64,000 nucleotides of DNA, from NCBI RefSeq assembly GCF_900142725.1, contig NZ_FRBW01000002.1, positions 1,268,710-1,332,709 of the forward strand, given 5' to 3'. A model generated the notes under the pieces. The model ran no database searches and had not been told where the DNA came from. It saw nothing but the letters and a program-made list of their open reading frames with translations. The translations under genes and the position numbers were made by a program. Below, piece after piece: positions 48,922 through 57,932 of the stretch. The stretch is from Roseibium suaedae. Its GTDB lineage: Bacteria > Pseudomonadota > Alphaproteobacteria > Rhizobiales > Stappiaceae. Numbering within the stretch: position 1 is the first letter of the stretch; every line of letters begins with the position of its first letter.

Positions 48922-49542
48922 TTGGTCGAACTCTTCACGGTTCTTTCCCTGACGATCATTGTCGCAATCGTGCCGGGCGCGGACCTCGCAGTGGTCATCC
49001 GCAATGCTCTCGTCGGTGGCCGGACCGCAGGTTTCATGACAGCACTCGGCATCGGTCTGGCTCTCGTGGTTCACTCCGCCTATGCCATCGCCGGTATCGG
49101 TCTGGTGGTCTCCCAGTCGATCCTGCTGTTCAACACCATCAAGCTGATCGGCGCTGCCTATCTGATCTTCCTGGGCATAACCATGTACCGGGGCGCAAGC
49201 CGGGACATGCCCGCAGCCGATCCGGCAACCGCAATGCCGCCCCTCAAGGCACTGCGCTGGGGCTTCCTCACCAACGCCACCAACCCCAAGGCCACCATGT
49301 TTGCCTTGAGCGTTTTCGTGCAGGTCACGGCTCCGGGAACGTCCCTCCCGGTTCAGATCGGCTACGGCGCCATCATGGCCTCCGGTGTGTTCCTCTGGTT
49401 CGTGCTAGTCACACTCTTCTTCACACAGGCGAAAGTCCGGGACACATTCTTCCGTGCCAAGCTCTGGATCGAACGCTCCTTTGGTGTATTGCTGACCCTG
49501 TTCGGAATCGGCATTGCCGCAACCACCAGTTCCACGCGCTGA
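48922..49542 (+). CDS. LysE-family exporter
   Basis: A 206-aa membrane protein with about six TM helices. It carries the LysE/RhtB signature VPGADLAVVIRNALVGGRTAGFMTALGIGLALVVH and the GFLTNATNPKATMFALSVF motif. It would export an amino acid or analogue; the substrate is unknown. The TTG at 48922, with AGGAC 7 nt upstream, is the likely start; an earlier start at 48874 would lie inside the gap terminator hairpin. It is inserted between gap and pgk, 21 bp from pgk. Confidence 0.85.
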   Translation: MVELFTVLSLTIIVAIVPGADLAVVIRNALVGGRTAGFMTALGIGLALVVHSAYAIAGIGLVVSQSILLFNTIKLIGAAYLIFLGITMYRGASRDMPAADPATAMPPLKALRWGFLTNATNPKATMFALSVFVQVTAPGTSLPVQIGYGAIMASGVFLWFVLVTLFFTQAKVRDTFFRAKLWIERSFGVLLTLFGIGIAATTSSTR

Positions 49543-49563
49543 CATTTGACGGATATCACTCAC

Positions 49564-50757
49564 ATGGCCTTCAAGACTCTCGACGATCTCAACGATATCG
49601 CTGGCAAGCGCGCGCTTGTGCGCGTCGACCTCAACGTTCCGATGGACGGTGGCAAGGTAACGGACACAACGCGCATCGAACGCGTGTTGCCGACCATCCA
49701 GGAACTCTCCGAAAAGGGTGCCAAGGTCATTCTCCTGGCGCACTTCGGCCGCCCGAAGGGCGAGCGCGTTGCCGACATGTCCCTGGAACCGGTGGCACAG
49801 CCGCTTGCGGATCTGCTGCTTGCTCCGGTCGACTTCGTTGATGACTGCATCGGCGCCTCGGTCGAGGAAGCCATTGCCGAAGCCTCCAACGGCGACGTGC
49901 TGCTTCTGGAAAACACCCGCTTCTACAAGGGTGAGGAAAAGAACGACCCGGACTTCGCCAAGGCTCTTGCCGCCAACGGCGACTTCTATGTCAATGATGC
50001 CTTCTCCGCCGCACACCGCGCCCATGGCTCGACCGAAGGCATTGCCCGCCTGCTGCCGTCCTATGCCGGCCGCACCATGCAGGCCGAACTGGAAGCCCTG
50101 AGCTCTGCCCTTGGCGAACCCAAGCGCCCGGTTCTTGCCGTCGTCGGCGGCGCGAAGGTCTCCTCCAAGATCGACCTTCTGGAAAACCTGGTCAGCAAGG
50201 TCGACATGCTGGTGATCGGTGGCGGCATGGCCAACACCTTCCTCGCCGCACAGGGCGTCAATGTCGGCAAGTCGCTCTGCGAGCATGACCTGGCAGACAC
50301 AGCCCGCAAGATCATGGTTGCCGCCGACAAGGCTGGCTGCGAGATCGTGCTTCCGGCAGATGCCGTGGTGGCCCGTGAGTTCAAGGCAGGCGCCGCGAAT
50401 GAGACCGTCGCCCTCGACGCCATCCCGGCCGATGCCATGATGCTCGACGTTGGCGCTGCCTCCATCGCCAAGGTCGCCGAGAAGATCGACGCCGCCAACA
50501 CGCTGGTCTGGAACGGCCCGCTCGGCGCCTTCGAGATCGCGCCCTTCGACAAGGCCACCGTTGCCGCAGCCCAGCATGCCGCGGCCCGCACCAAGGCCGG
50601 CAAGCTGAATTCTGTTGCCGGTGGTGGCGACACGGTTGCCGCTCTCAACCACGCAGGTGCAGCGGACGACTTTTCCTATGTCTCCACCGCAGGCGGTGCT
50701 TTCCTCGAATGGCTGGAAGGCAAGGAGCTGCCGGGCGTGAAGGCTCTGGAAGCTTGA
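49564..50757 (+). CDS. pgk: Phosphoglycerate kinase
   Basis: A 397-aa glycolytic kinase. Present are [79 protein letters not shown], the C-domain [13 protein letters not shown] and the nucleotide-binding [14 protein letters not shown], ending [12 protein letters not shown]. The ATG at 49564 (MAFKTL) is the family start. Confidence 0.98.
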   Translation: MAFKTLDDLNDIAGKRALVRVDLNVPMDGGKVTDTTRIERVLPTIQELSEKGAKVILLAHFGRPKGERVADMSLEPVAQPLADLLLAPVDFVDDCIGASVEEAIAEASNGDVLLLENTRFYKGEEKNDPDFAKALAANGDFYVNDAFSAAHRAHGSTEGIARLLPSYAGRTMQAELEALSSALGEPKRPVLAVVGGAKVSSKIDLLENLVSKVDMLVIGGGMANTFLAAQGVNVGKSLCEHDLADTARKIMVAADKAGCEIVLPADAVVAREFKAGAANETVALDAIPADAMMLDVGAASIAKVAEKIDAANTLVWNGPLGAFEIAPFDKATVAAAQHAAARTKAGKLNSVAGGGDTVAALNHAGAADDFSYVSTAGGAFLEWLEGKELPGVKALEA

Positions 50758-50763
50758 CAATCG

Positions 50764-50796
50764 GCCCCTGCCCGGAAAATGTGTCCGGGCAGGGGC
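50764..50796 (+). terminator. Strong hairpin after pgk, no adjacent U-tract
   Basis: A 13-bp perfect inverted repeat (GCCCCTGCCCGGA / TCCGGGCAGGGGC) with a 7-nt loop, 6 nt after the pgk stop. The T-rich run is about 20 nt further on. It may protect the pgk mRNA 3' end or terminate weakly. The ~200 bp after it, up to fba, are AT-rich and hold the fba promoter, with no gene. Confidence 0.6.
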
Positions 50797-51002
50797 ACAT
50801 ATTGCTTGCAAAAATTATTTTACCGTCCAAATTAAAGACAATAAAAAAAACATCGAACTATTTGTATTTCAAACGATTTAGGTCCTTGCGGGTCCCTTTT
50901 CAAACCGCAGGTATTTGCTAAGTACACTCCCAAATTTGACGCAGCGCGGAAATTCCGGATCTTCTCCGGCTTGGAAGCGTTCGACCAACCCGGGAGTTTT
51001 GA

Positions 51003-52070
51003 ATGGCACGTATCACGCTTCGTCAGCTACTGGACCATGCCGCTGAACACGACTACGGTGTTCCCGCGTTCAACATCAACAACATGGAACAGGCTCTGGC
51101 CATCATGGCCGCAGCGGACCGCACGGACTCGCCGGTCATCATCCAGGCATCCCGCGGCGCTCGCTCTTACGCCCATGACGTGATGCTGAAGCACATGATG
51201 GACGCAGTCTGCGAAATCTACCCGCATATCCCGGTCTGCGTGCATCTGGATCACGGCAACGAGCCGGCAACCTGCATGACCGCCATTCAGTCCGGCTTCA
51301 CCTCGGTGATGATGGACGGCTCCCTGAAGGCCGACGGCAAGACCCCGGCAGACTGGGACTACAACACCGGCGTAACCAGAACCGTGACCGAAATGGCTCA
51401 CCTCGGCGGGATTTCCGTTGAAGGCGAACTGGGCGTTCTTGGCTCGCTGGAAACCGGCATGGGCGACAAGGAAGATGGTCACGGCGCCGAAGGCGTGCTG
51501 AGCCATGACCAGCTCCTCACCAACCCGGAAGAAGCCGTGAAGTTCGTCAAGGAGACCAAGGTCGACGCGCTGGCGATCGCCATGGGCACGTCCCACGGCG
51601 CCTACAAGTTCACCCGCAAGCCGGATGGCGACATCCTGGCGATGCATGTGATCGAGGAAATCCACCGCCGCCTGCCGGAAACCCACCTGGTGATGCATGG
51701 CTCTTCCTCCGTTCCGCAGGATCTGCAGGACATCATCAACCAGTACGGCGGCAAGATGCCCCAGACTTGGGGCGTGCCGGTCGAGGAAATCCAGCGCGGC
51801 ATCAAGAACGGCGTCCGCAAGATCAACATCGACACGGACAACCGCATGGCAATGACCGGTCAGATCCGCAAGATCCTGTCCGAGAACCCGGGCGAATTCG
51901 ATCCGCGCAAGTACCTGAAGCCGGCCCGCGACGCGATGGAAAAGCTCTGCGTCGCCCGTCTGGAAGAGTTCAACACCGCAGGCCAGGCCTCGAAGATCAC
52001 GCGCGTCATCACGCTGGCTGAAATGGCAGCCCGCTACAAGGACGGCAGCCTCGATCCCAAGATCGCCTGA
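51003..52070 (+). CDS. fba: Class II fructose-bisphosphate aldolase
   Basis: A 355-aa zinc-dependent aldolase cleaving fructose-1,6-bisphosphate (CbbA/Fba type, tetrameric class IIB). Zinc ligands and substrate sites are [37 protein letters not shown] and [19 protein letters not shown] precedes the ATG. It completes the tkt-gap-pgk-fba central-carbon set and may also serve a Calvin-type pathway in relatives; no rubisco genes are visible here. Confidence 0.97.
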   Translation: MARITLRQLLDHAAEHDYGVPAFNINNMEQALAIMAAADRTDSPVIIQASRGARSYAHDVMLKHMMDAVCEIYPHIPVCVHLDHGNEPATCMTAIQSGFTSVMMDGSLKADGKTPADWDYNTGVTRTVTEMAHLGGISVEGELGVLGSLETGMGDKEDGHGAEGVLSHDQLLTNPEEAVKFVKETKVDALAIAMGTSHGAYKFTRKPDGDILAMHVIEEIHRRLPETHLVMHGSSSVPQDLQDIINQYGGKMPQTWGVPVEEIQRGIKNGVRKINIDTDNRMAMTGQIRKILSENPGEFDPRKYLKPARDAMEKLCVARLEEFNTAGQASKITRVITLAEMAARYKDGSLDPKIA

Positions 52071-52123
52071 GAAAAATGCTGGACCTCGTCCGGCAACACG
52101 CTCACTATCGATAAGCTTTCAGC

Positions 52124-52148
52124 AAAGAGGGGCCTTGCGTCCCTCTTT
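52124..52148 (+). terminator. Weak hairpin terminator after fba
   Basis: AAAGAGGG / CCCTCTTT with a 9-nt loop, followed by CGCCGTCTTTAG; the T-tract is poor, 53 nt after the fba stop. Confidence 0.45.
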
Positions 52149-52207
52149 CGCCGTCTTTAGGGACAATAGAAGCATTCTGCCGTCACTTCTTACACCGGAA
52201 CCGCTTC

Positions 52208-52849
52208 GTGAATCGTCCTCGCCTCTTTCTCGTGACCCCGCCGGTTTTCGAACCTGCCGACTTCGCCCCCAAGCTCAAGGATGCGCTTTCGGGCGGCGAT
52301 GTCGCTTGCGTTCTGATCTACATGCCTCAGGCGAGCAGCAAGGCTCTGCAGGACACCGCCGAGCTGCTGGTTCCGATCATTCAGGATGGCGCTGCCGCTG
52401 CCCTGATCTATGGCGACACCCAGGTTGCTGGCCGCACCGGATCGGATGGCGCCCATGTCGAGACGTCTCTTGAGGACATCAAGCTTGCCGTCGAAAGCCT
52501 CCAGCCGGAGCGCATCGTCGGTGCTGGTGGCACCAAGCTGAAGCATGAAGACATGGAAATCGCCGAAACCGGCGTGGACTATCTCTTCTTTGGCAAGCTG
52601 GACCTGGATGAGCGCGAAGAAGCCCATCCCAAGACCATCGACCGGGCCCAGTGGTGGGCAGAGCTCTTCGAAACGCCATGCGTTGCGCTTGCTGGCAACA
52701 CGATTGCCTCCATTGATGCCACGGCAGCGACCGGCGCCGATTTCGTCGCCCTGAAGGACGCGGTCTGGACCCATGGCGAAGGCCCGTCCGCAGCCGTTGC
52801 TGCTGCCAACGCCATCCTGGAAAATCACCCATTCGCGGATGTGGATTGA
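52208..52849 (+). CDS. ThiE-like TIM-barrel protein with degenerate active site
   Basis: A 213-aa protein with the fold pattern of thiamine-phosphate synthase: LFLVTPPVF, ALIYGDTQVAGRTGSDGAHVETSLEDI (in place of NDR...GVHLGQ), RIVGAGGTKLKHEDMEIAETGVDYLFFGKL, and VALAGNTIASIDATAATGADFVALKDAV. The Asn-Asp-Arg and phosphate-gripping residues of active ThiE are not conserved. Catalysis is therefore doubtful, though databases often label such proteins thiamine phosphate synthase. It starts with GTG at 52208, and its stop is 4 nt before the Sel1 gene. The function is unknown; the position after fba looks conserved in relatives but I cannot verify that. Confidence 0.72.
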   Translation: MNRPRLFLVTPPVFEPADFAPKLKDALSGGDVACVLIYMPQASSKALQDTAELLVPIIQDGAAAALIYGDTQVAGRTGSDGAHVETSLEDIKLAVESLQPERIVGAGGTKLKHEDMEIAETGVDYLFFGKLDLDEREEAHPKTIDRAQWWAELFETPCVALAGNTIASIDATAATGADFVALKDAVWTHGEGPSAAVAAANAILENHPFADVD

Positions 52850-52853
52850 CACC

Positions 52854-54038
52854 ATGCAGCTTCGGACCGCCGCAGCCTCTGCCCTGCTTGTGACCGCCCT
52901 TCTGGGAGGCGCCTATGAATTGGCTGCCCAGGACAAGGCGCCGGTAAAGCAGGACACCGCGCAGCCTGCGGCGGCCGCCAAATCTGATGCGGCAAAGTCA
53001 GATGCCGCAGCTGCTCCGGACGCCAAGGACGCGCCGGCAGAAGGTGATGCGGCGACCGGCACGCCGGCGGACGGCACAGCCGCAGCGGATGCAGACCAGG
53101 GCATCTTCCCGATGGAGCTGAAAAGCCCCATCGACAGCCCCCTGCCCCCTCTCGCAGAAGGCCAGACGGCGAATGCCGATTTCGCTTATGGCATCTTCCA
53201 GCGCGGCTGGTACCTAACTGCTCTCGCCTTTGCGACGCCCCTTGCAGAGAACGGTGACCATAATGCCCAGACGCTGATGGGTGTCATGCATGAAACCGGC
53301 ATGGGCATTCAGGAAGACAAGACCAAGGCTGCCGAGTGGTACCAGCTCGCCGTCACCGGTGGGGACACCGCCGCTGCCATGCAGCTCGGTCAACTCTATC
53401 TTCTGGGCACGGGCGTGCCCCAGGACAAGAAGAAGGCCGCAGACCTCTTCGAAATTGCCTCCAAGGCAAACATTCCTTCGGCGATCTACAACCTTGCCAT
53501 CCTCTATCAGGAAGGCGAAGGCCGTCCCTATAACGAGGAAAAGGCCCGCGAGCTTCTGAAGCAGGCAGCAGAGCTGAACGACGAGGAAGCACAGTACACG
53601 CTGGCGCTCTCCTTCATCGAAGGCTATGGCGGCATCACGGACGAACGCCAGGGCGCCTACTGGATGGGTCGTTCCGCCCGCCGGGGCAATCCCTCCGCGC
53701 AGGTTTATTACGGTATCCTGCGCTTCCAGGGCAAAGGCGTGGAGCCGGACGAGAAGGAAGCAGCCGACTGGTTCGAACGCGCGGCCTCTGCCGGCAATCC
53801 CGTTGCGATGAACCGGCTGGCCCGCGTCTACGCCTATGGCCGTGGCCGCGACCTTGATCCAGTTTCGGCCGCCGCCTGGCACCTGGTTGCCCGGACCATG
53901 GGCGTCTCCGATCTGGAGTTGGATGGCTTCGTCGGCAGCCTGGATGAGGCGACCCAGGCCGAAGCCCGCAAGAAGGCTCAGGAATTTGCCCCGACCCTGA
54001 TGGCGCCGACCATTGACGAGAGCAAGGGTTCCCCCTGA
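52854..54038 (+). CDS. Exported Sel1-repeat (TPR-like) protein
   Basis: A 394-aa protein with a signal peptide (about 1-23) and an Ala/Asp/Lys-rich low-complexity linker (about 25-85). Six or so Sel1-like repeats follow (NAQTLMGVMHETGMGIQEDKTKAAEWYQLA, AAMQLGQLYLLGTGVPQDKKKAADLF, AIYNLAILYQEGEGRP, AQVYYGILRFQGKGVEPDEKEAADWFERAA). Sel1 proteins act as periplasmic adaptors in envelope or secretion complexes. Partners are not predictable. It is translationally close to the ThiE-like gene. Confidence 0.85.
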   Translation: MQLRTAAASALLVTALLGGAYELAAQDKAPVKQDTAQPAAAAKSDAAKSDAAAAPDAKDAPAEGDAATGTPADGTAAADADQGIFPMELKSPIDSPLPPLAEGQTANADFAYGIFQRGWYLTALAFATPLAENGDHNAQTLMGVMHETGMGIQEDKTKAAEWYQLAVTGGDTAAAMQLGQLYLLGTGVPQDKKKAADLFEIASKANIPSAIYNLAILYQEGEGRPYNEEKARELLKQAAELNDEEAQYTLALSFIEGYGGITDERQGAYWMGRSARRGNPSAQVYYGILRFQGKGVEPDEKEAADWFERAASAGNPVAMNRLARVYAYGRGRDLDPVSAAAWHLVARTMGVSDLELDGFVGSLDEATQAEARKKAQEFAPTLMAPTIDESKGSP

Positions 54039-54179
54039 TCCGCTAACTTCAATCAGCTTTTTTCCTTGAAACCGTCCCGCATTTGTGTAGGACAGGCCAA
54101 CGCTGGGTTTTCGTGCCGTCTAGACTGACAGTTCCGCGCGCCCGGTCCCCATTTCTCAGTCAATGCAATCGGTCGTTCC

Positions 54180-54743
54180 ATGAAAATCAACGGTAACGAA
54201 ATCAAGCCAGGTAACGTTCTTCAGCACCAGGACACGCTGTGGGCGGTCGTAAAGACCCAGCACGTGAAGCCGGGCAAGGGCGGCGCGTTTGCGCAGGTCG
54301 AACTCAAGAACCTCCTCGATGGCCGTAAGCTCAACGAGCGTTTCCGCTCGGAAGACAAGGTCGAGCGCGTCCGCCTGGAGCAGAAGGACTTCCAGTACCT
54401 CTACACCCAGGAAGACCAGCTCGTATTCATGGACACCGAAACCTATGAGCAGCTCGAGCTGGCCATGGATTTCGTTGGCGACCGCGCAGCCTTCCTGCAG
54501 GATGGCATGATGGTGACTGTGGAACTGCACGAAGAACGCCCGATCGGCATCAGCCTGCCGCAGTTCGTCACGCTTCAGATCACCGAAGCAGACGCAGTGG
54601 TGAAGGGCCAGACCCAGTCTTCGTCCTACAAGCCCGCGATCCTGGAAAACGGCGTCCGCGTTCTTGTTCCGCCGTTCATCACGGCTGGCGAAAAGATCAT
54701 CGTCGACACCGGCACTGTGGAATACGTCCGCCGCGCGGACTGA
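54180..54743 (+). CDS. efp: Elongation factor P
   Basis: A 187-aa translation factor rescuing ribosomes at polyproline. The three-domain beta-protein starts [16 protein letters not shown]. The loop [21 protein letters not shown] has the Lys (PGKGGA) modified in EpmA-type species. The C-terminal [24 protein letters not shown] is canonical. EpmA/EpmB genes are not in the window. Confidence 0.97.
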   Translation: MKINGNEIKPGNVLQHQDTLWAVVKTQHVKPGKGGAFAQVELKNLLDGRKLNERFRSEDKVERVRLEQKDFQYLYTQEDQLVFMDTETYEQLELAMDFVGDRAAFLQDGMMVTVELHEERPIGISLPQFVTLQITEADAVVKGQTQSSSYKPAILENGVRVLVPPFITAGEKIIVDTGTVEYVRRAD

Positions 54744-54762
54744 TCCATCTTATCCCTGACCT

Positions 54763-54790
54763 GACGCGGCGGGCCCGGCCCGCCTGCGTC
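54763..54790. other. GC-rich hairpin between efp and suhB
   Basis: GACGC-GCGGGC / GCCCGC-GCGTC with a small internal bulge and 3-nt loop; no T-tract. It lies in the 70-bp efp-suhB gap, so it may stabilise the mRNA of efp or modulate read-through into suhB. Confidence 0.4.
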
Positions 54791-54813
54791 CAAGAAACAT
54801 CGGCAATCAGCAA

Positions 54814-55608
54814 ATGGCCCGCACAGCCCTCCTAAACGTCATGGTTCAGGCAGCCACCAAGGCTGGCCGCAGCCTCGTCCGCGACTTCGGTGAAGTCGAA
54901 AACCTTCAGGTCTCACGCAAGGGACCGGGAGATTTCGTCTCTGCCGCTGACCGCCGGGCCGAGGAAATTGTGCGCACCGAGCTGACCCGTGCCCGTCCGA
55001 CCTTCGGTCTGGTCATGGAAGAAAGCGGCGAAGTCGAAGGCACCGATGGTCAGCACCGCTGGCACATCGATCCGCTCGACGGCACCACCAACTTCCTGCA
55101 CGGCATTCCGATCTTCGCGATCTCCATCGCTCTGGAGCGCGCAGGACAGGTCGTCGCCGGTGTGATCTACAACCCGGTCATGGATGAGCTCTACACCGCA
55201 GAGCGTGGCCGTGGCGCCTTCGTCAACGACCGCCGCCTGCGCGTTGCCGGCCGCTCCGAGTTGCCCGACATGGTGATCGGCACCGGCCTGCCGATGATCG
55301 GCAAGGGCGACCATGGCCGTGCGCTGAAGGAACTGCGTTACTTCATGCCGGAAGTTGCAGGCATCCGCCGCTGCGGCGCCGCCTCCCTGGATCTGGCCTG
55401 GACCGCTGCTGGCCGCCTCGATGGCTACTGGGAACACAATCTGAATTCCTGGGATCTGGCCGCAGGCATCCTGATGGTCAAGGAAGCGGGCGGATATGTT
55501 TCCGACGCTGAAGGCAAGGAAAGCATGCTCACCTCCGGCGACGTTGTTGCCGGCAACGAGTTCGCTCACAAGCACATGCTGCGCCTGATCAAGAAGGCCG
55601 CTGAATAA
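54814..55608 (+). CDS. suhB: Inositol monophosphatase family protein SuhB
   Basis: A 264-aa magnesium-dependent phosphatase. Metal ligands are in LVMEESGEVEG and HIDPLDGTTNFLHGIP, and the C-terminal WDLAAGILMVKEAGG is present. In enterobacteria SuhB also acts in rRNA transcription antitermination. It is downstream of efp, and ends with a strong terminator. Confidence 0.95.
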   Translation: MARTALLNVMVQAATKAGRSLVRDFGEVENLQVSRKGPGDFVSAADRRAEEIVRTELTRARPTFGLVMEESGEVEGTDGQHRWHIDPLDGTTNFLHGIPIFAISIALERAGQVVAGVIYNPVMDELYTAERGRGAFVNDRRLRVAGRSELPDMVIGTGLPMIGKGDHGRALKELRYFMPEVAGIRRCGAASLDLAWTAAGRLDGYWEHNLNSWDLAAGILMVKEAGGYVSDAEGKESMLTSGDVVAGNEFAHKHMLRLIKKAAE

Positions 55609-55633
55609 GCAGAGCCTGACAGGCAAGTGTTTC

Positions 55634-55670
55634 AAAAGGGCGGGTGGCAACACCCGCCCTTTTCTTTTTC
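55634..55670 (+). terminator. Intrinsic terminator of suhB
   Basis: A 13-bp stem AAAAGGGCGGGTG / CACCCGCCCTTTT with a GCAA loop, followed by CTTTTTC; 25 nt after the stop. Confidence 0.93.
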
Positions 55671-55815
55671 CGTGGCGGTCATTCAATCGCCCCATTGGCC
55701 GTACCCGATAGGCCACAGCGCAAGAGGAATTGGTAAAACCCTCATTAACGGTTTCCATGCCTCGGGAAATCACGCTATCAATTCAGTACGTTCAACAGGC
55801 GATAGATGGCGACTC

Positions 55816-56805
55816 ATGGCACGCGATTACGACCCCTACAGTCTGTCCAGTCCGAAGGCATACCTCTCCTTCATGATCATCTTTCTGGTGATCGTTTCCT
55901 TCATCGCCTTCATCCTTTACCGGCAGATCTCGGTCGCTTTCATGAGCAACCCGGGCCTCAATGGCCTGATCATCTTCGTCGCCGGCCTCGGTGTTCTCCT
56001 GCTTTTCGGCAGGGTTATCCGGCTCTTTCCCGAAATCTCCTGGGTCAACAGTTTCCGGATCGGTGATCCGGGCCTCGACACCCGCTCGCCCATTCTTCTG
56101 GCGCCCATGGCGACACTGCTGGGCAACAAGGTCGGCGAGATGGCGCTGACACCGATGACGGCCCGCTCGATCCTCGATTCCATCGGCATGCGTCTTGAGG
56201 AATCACGCGAGATTTCCCGCTATCTGACCGGCCTCCTGGTGTTTCTCGGCCTTCTGGGCACCTTCTGGGGACTACTCCAGACCATCACCGCCGTCGGCCA
56301 GACGATCCAGTCGCTGAATGTGGGTTCGGGCGATGCCGGCGTGATCTTCGAGGACCTCAAGGCCGGTCTTGAAGCCCCGCTTTCCGGCATGGGCACCGCT
56401 TTCTCGTCCTCGCTCTTCGGTCTGACCGGCTCGCTCGTACTCGGCTTCCTCGATCTTCAGGCCGGGCAGGCGCAGAACCGATTCTACAATGAACTGGAAG
56501 ACTGGCTCTCGACGGTCACTGACATCGAGCCGGAGGACGGCCCGATCATGTCTGTACCCTCCTCCAACACGGAACAGATCCAGGCCTCTCTCGCCCAGCT
56601 GCAAAAGACCCTGGAAGACGGTTCCAGCAAGAATGCAGCCCAGGCCATGTCCAACCTTGCCGAGGGCATTCAGGGTCTCGTCAAACATGTGCGCTCTGAG
56701 CAGCAGATGATGCGCGACTGGGCGGAGCAGCAGGGAGAGCAGCAGAAGCGGGTCGAGACCCTTCTGGCATCGATTTCTGCGGCCTTCGACCGGGCCAAGG
56801 GGTAA
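55816..56805 (+). CDS. MotA/TolQ/ExbB-like proton-channel subunit of an uncharacterised envelope motor
   Basis: A 329-aa membrane protein. Predicted TMs lie at about 17-40 and 46-66. After a cytoplasmic segment come TM3 (about 135-158, TGLLVFLGLLGTFWGLLQTI) and TM4 (about 190-215, GMGTAFSSSLFGLTGSLVLG). The GLLGTFWGLL and GMGTAFSSSLFGL motifs are those of ion-driven 5:2 motors. A C-terminal, highly helical cytoplasmic tail of about 110 residues follows. It starts a two-gene unit with a MotB-like partner 4 nt downstream. It is neither flagellar MotA nor TolQ (which is encoded at 32.8 kb). Confidence 0.85.
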   Translation: MARDYDPYSLSSPKAYLSFMIIFLVIVSFIAFILYRQISVAFMSNPGLNGLIIFVAGLGVLLLFGRVIRLFPEISWVNSFRIGDPGLDTRSPILLAPMATLLGNKVGEMALTPMTARSILDSIGMRLEESREISRYLTGLLVFLGLLGTFWGLLQTITAVGQTIQSLNVGSGDAGVIFEDLKAGLEAPLSGMGTAFSSSLFGLTGSLVLGFLDLQAGQAQNRFYNELEDWLSTVTDIEPEDGPIMSVPSSNTEQIQASLAQLQKTLEDGSSKNAAQAMSNLAEGIQGLVKHVRSEQQMMRDWAEQQGEQQKRVETLLASISAAFDRAKG

Positions 56806-56809
56806 GCCC

Positions 56810-57841
56810 ATGTCGAGCTGGCGATCCAGACGCCGACAGCAAGGCACCGACTACTGGCCAGGCTTCGTGGACGCGATGGCGACCCTGCTGCTGGTCATCA
56901 TCTTCCTGCTGTCCATCTTCATGCTGGCCCAGTTCTTCCTGAGCCAGCAGCTGTCCGGCCGCGACACGGTTCTGAACCGGCTGAATGCTCAGATCAGCGA
57001 ACTGACAGAGCTTCTGTCCATGGAGCGGGCCAACAGCAGCAATCTGGAAGAAACCATCCAGGGCCTGCAGGCAAGCCTGAGCTCTGCCACCGATGAGCGG
57101 AACCGGCTGCAAGGCCTGCTGGACAGCAACAGCGGCGCGGCAGAAGCAGCCGGTGGCCGGGTCGCGCAGCTTGAAACTGTTCTGGATGAGGAAAAACAGG
57201 TCTCCCAGCGCGCCCTTGCACAGGTCGAGCTCCTGAACCAGCAGATCGCAGCCCTCCGCCGCCAGATCGCCGCCGCAAATGCTGCTCTGGAAGCTGCCGA
57301 AGCGAAGGAAAGCGAGAGCCAGACCAAGATTGCGAGTCTTGGCCGCCGCCTCAACGCTGCCCTCGTTCAGCGGGTGCAGGAACTGTCCCGGTACCGCTCC
57401 GACTTCTTCGGCCGCCTGCGCGAGATCCTGTCCCAGCGCTCCGACATCAGTGTTGTTGGTGATCGTTTCGTCTTCCAGTCCGAAGTGCTGTTCTCTTCCG
57501 GTTCGGAGGAGGTCAATCCGGAAGGGCAGAAGGAACTGGACAAGCTGGCCCAGGCGATCCTGGAGCTGAGCAAGGAAATTCCGGACGAGATCAACTGGGT
57601 CCTGCGGGTGGATGGCCACACGGATGCCCGCCCCCTTTCCGGCGCCGGCCGCCTGCGCAACAACTGGGAGCTTTCCGCGGCCCGCGCAATTTCCGTGGTC
57701 CGCTACCTCATTTCCAAGGGTGTCGACCCGAAGCGGCTTGTTGCGGCAGGCTTTGGCGAGTTCCAGCCTCTGGAAGAGGGCGACACACCCGAGATCCTCG
57801 CCCGCAACCGCCGGATCGAACTTAAGCTGACCGAACGCTGA
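56810..57841 (+). CDS. MotB/OmpA-like stator partner with long coiled coil
   Basis: A 343-aa protein. It has a basic cytoplasmic N-terminus, then a TM with the ion-carrying Asp at about residue 21 in YWPGFVDAMATLLLVIIFLLSIFML. A long periplasmic coiled coil (about 50-190, rich in Leu/Glu/Gln) is followed by an OmpA-like peptidoglycan-binding domain (about 210-340; VLRVDGHTDARPL, NNWELSAARAISVVRYL, GFGEFQP, NRRIELKLTE). GGGGTAAG precedes the ATG. The long coiled coil distinguishes it from flagellar MotB. With the upstream gene it should form a peptidoglycan-anchored, ion-driven motor. Confidence 0.85.
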   Translation: MSSWRSRRRQQGTDYWPGFVDAMATLLLVIIFLLSIFMLAQFFLSQQLSGRDTVLNRLNAQISELTELLSMERANSSNLEETIQGLQASLSSATDERNRLQGLLDSNSGAAEAAGGRVAQLETVLDEEKQVSQRALAQVELLNQQIAALRRQIAAANAALEAAEAKESESQTKIASLGRRLNAALVQRVQELSRYRSDFFGRLREILSQRSDISVVGDRFVFQSEVLFSSGSEEVNPEGQKELDKLAQAILELSKEIPDEINWVLRVDGHTDARPLSGAGRLRNNWELSAARAISVVRYLISKGVDPKRLVAAGFGEFQPLEEGDTPEILARNRRIELKLTER

Positions 57842-57860
57842 TCCTTTGAGATCCACCACA

Positions 57861-57905
57861 AAAGAAAAGCCCCGGACTTTCCATTGGAAGGCCGGGGCTT
57901 TGTTC
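57861..57905. terminator. Bidirectional intrinsic terminator
   Basis: Stem AAGCCCCGG-CTTTCC / GGAAGG-CCGGGGCTT with T-runs on either side (CTTTGTTC on plus, CTTTTCTTTTG on minus). It lies between the convergent MotB-like and trcR genes. Confidence 0.88.
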
Positions 57906-57932
57906 ATTCAGGGTCTGATACCCGGCAGACGA

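Noticed and set aside
54744..54813. suhB RNA motif upstream of suhB
   Set aside because: Only a simple GC-rich hairpin is present; the gap is 70 bp and does not show the layout expected of the motif.
55816..57841. Zorya-type phage defence (ZorAB)
   Set aside because: The motor pair looks similar in layout, but no ZorC, ZorD or ZorE gene is adjacent; flanks are suhB and trcR, so a housekeeping role is more likely.
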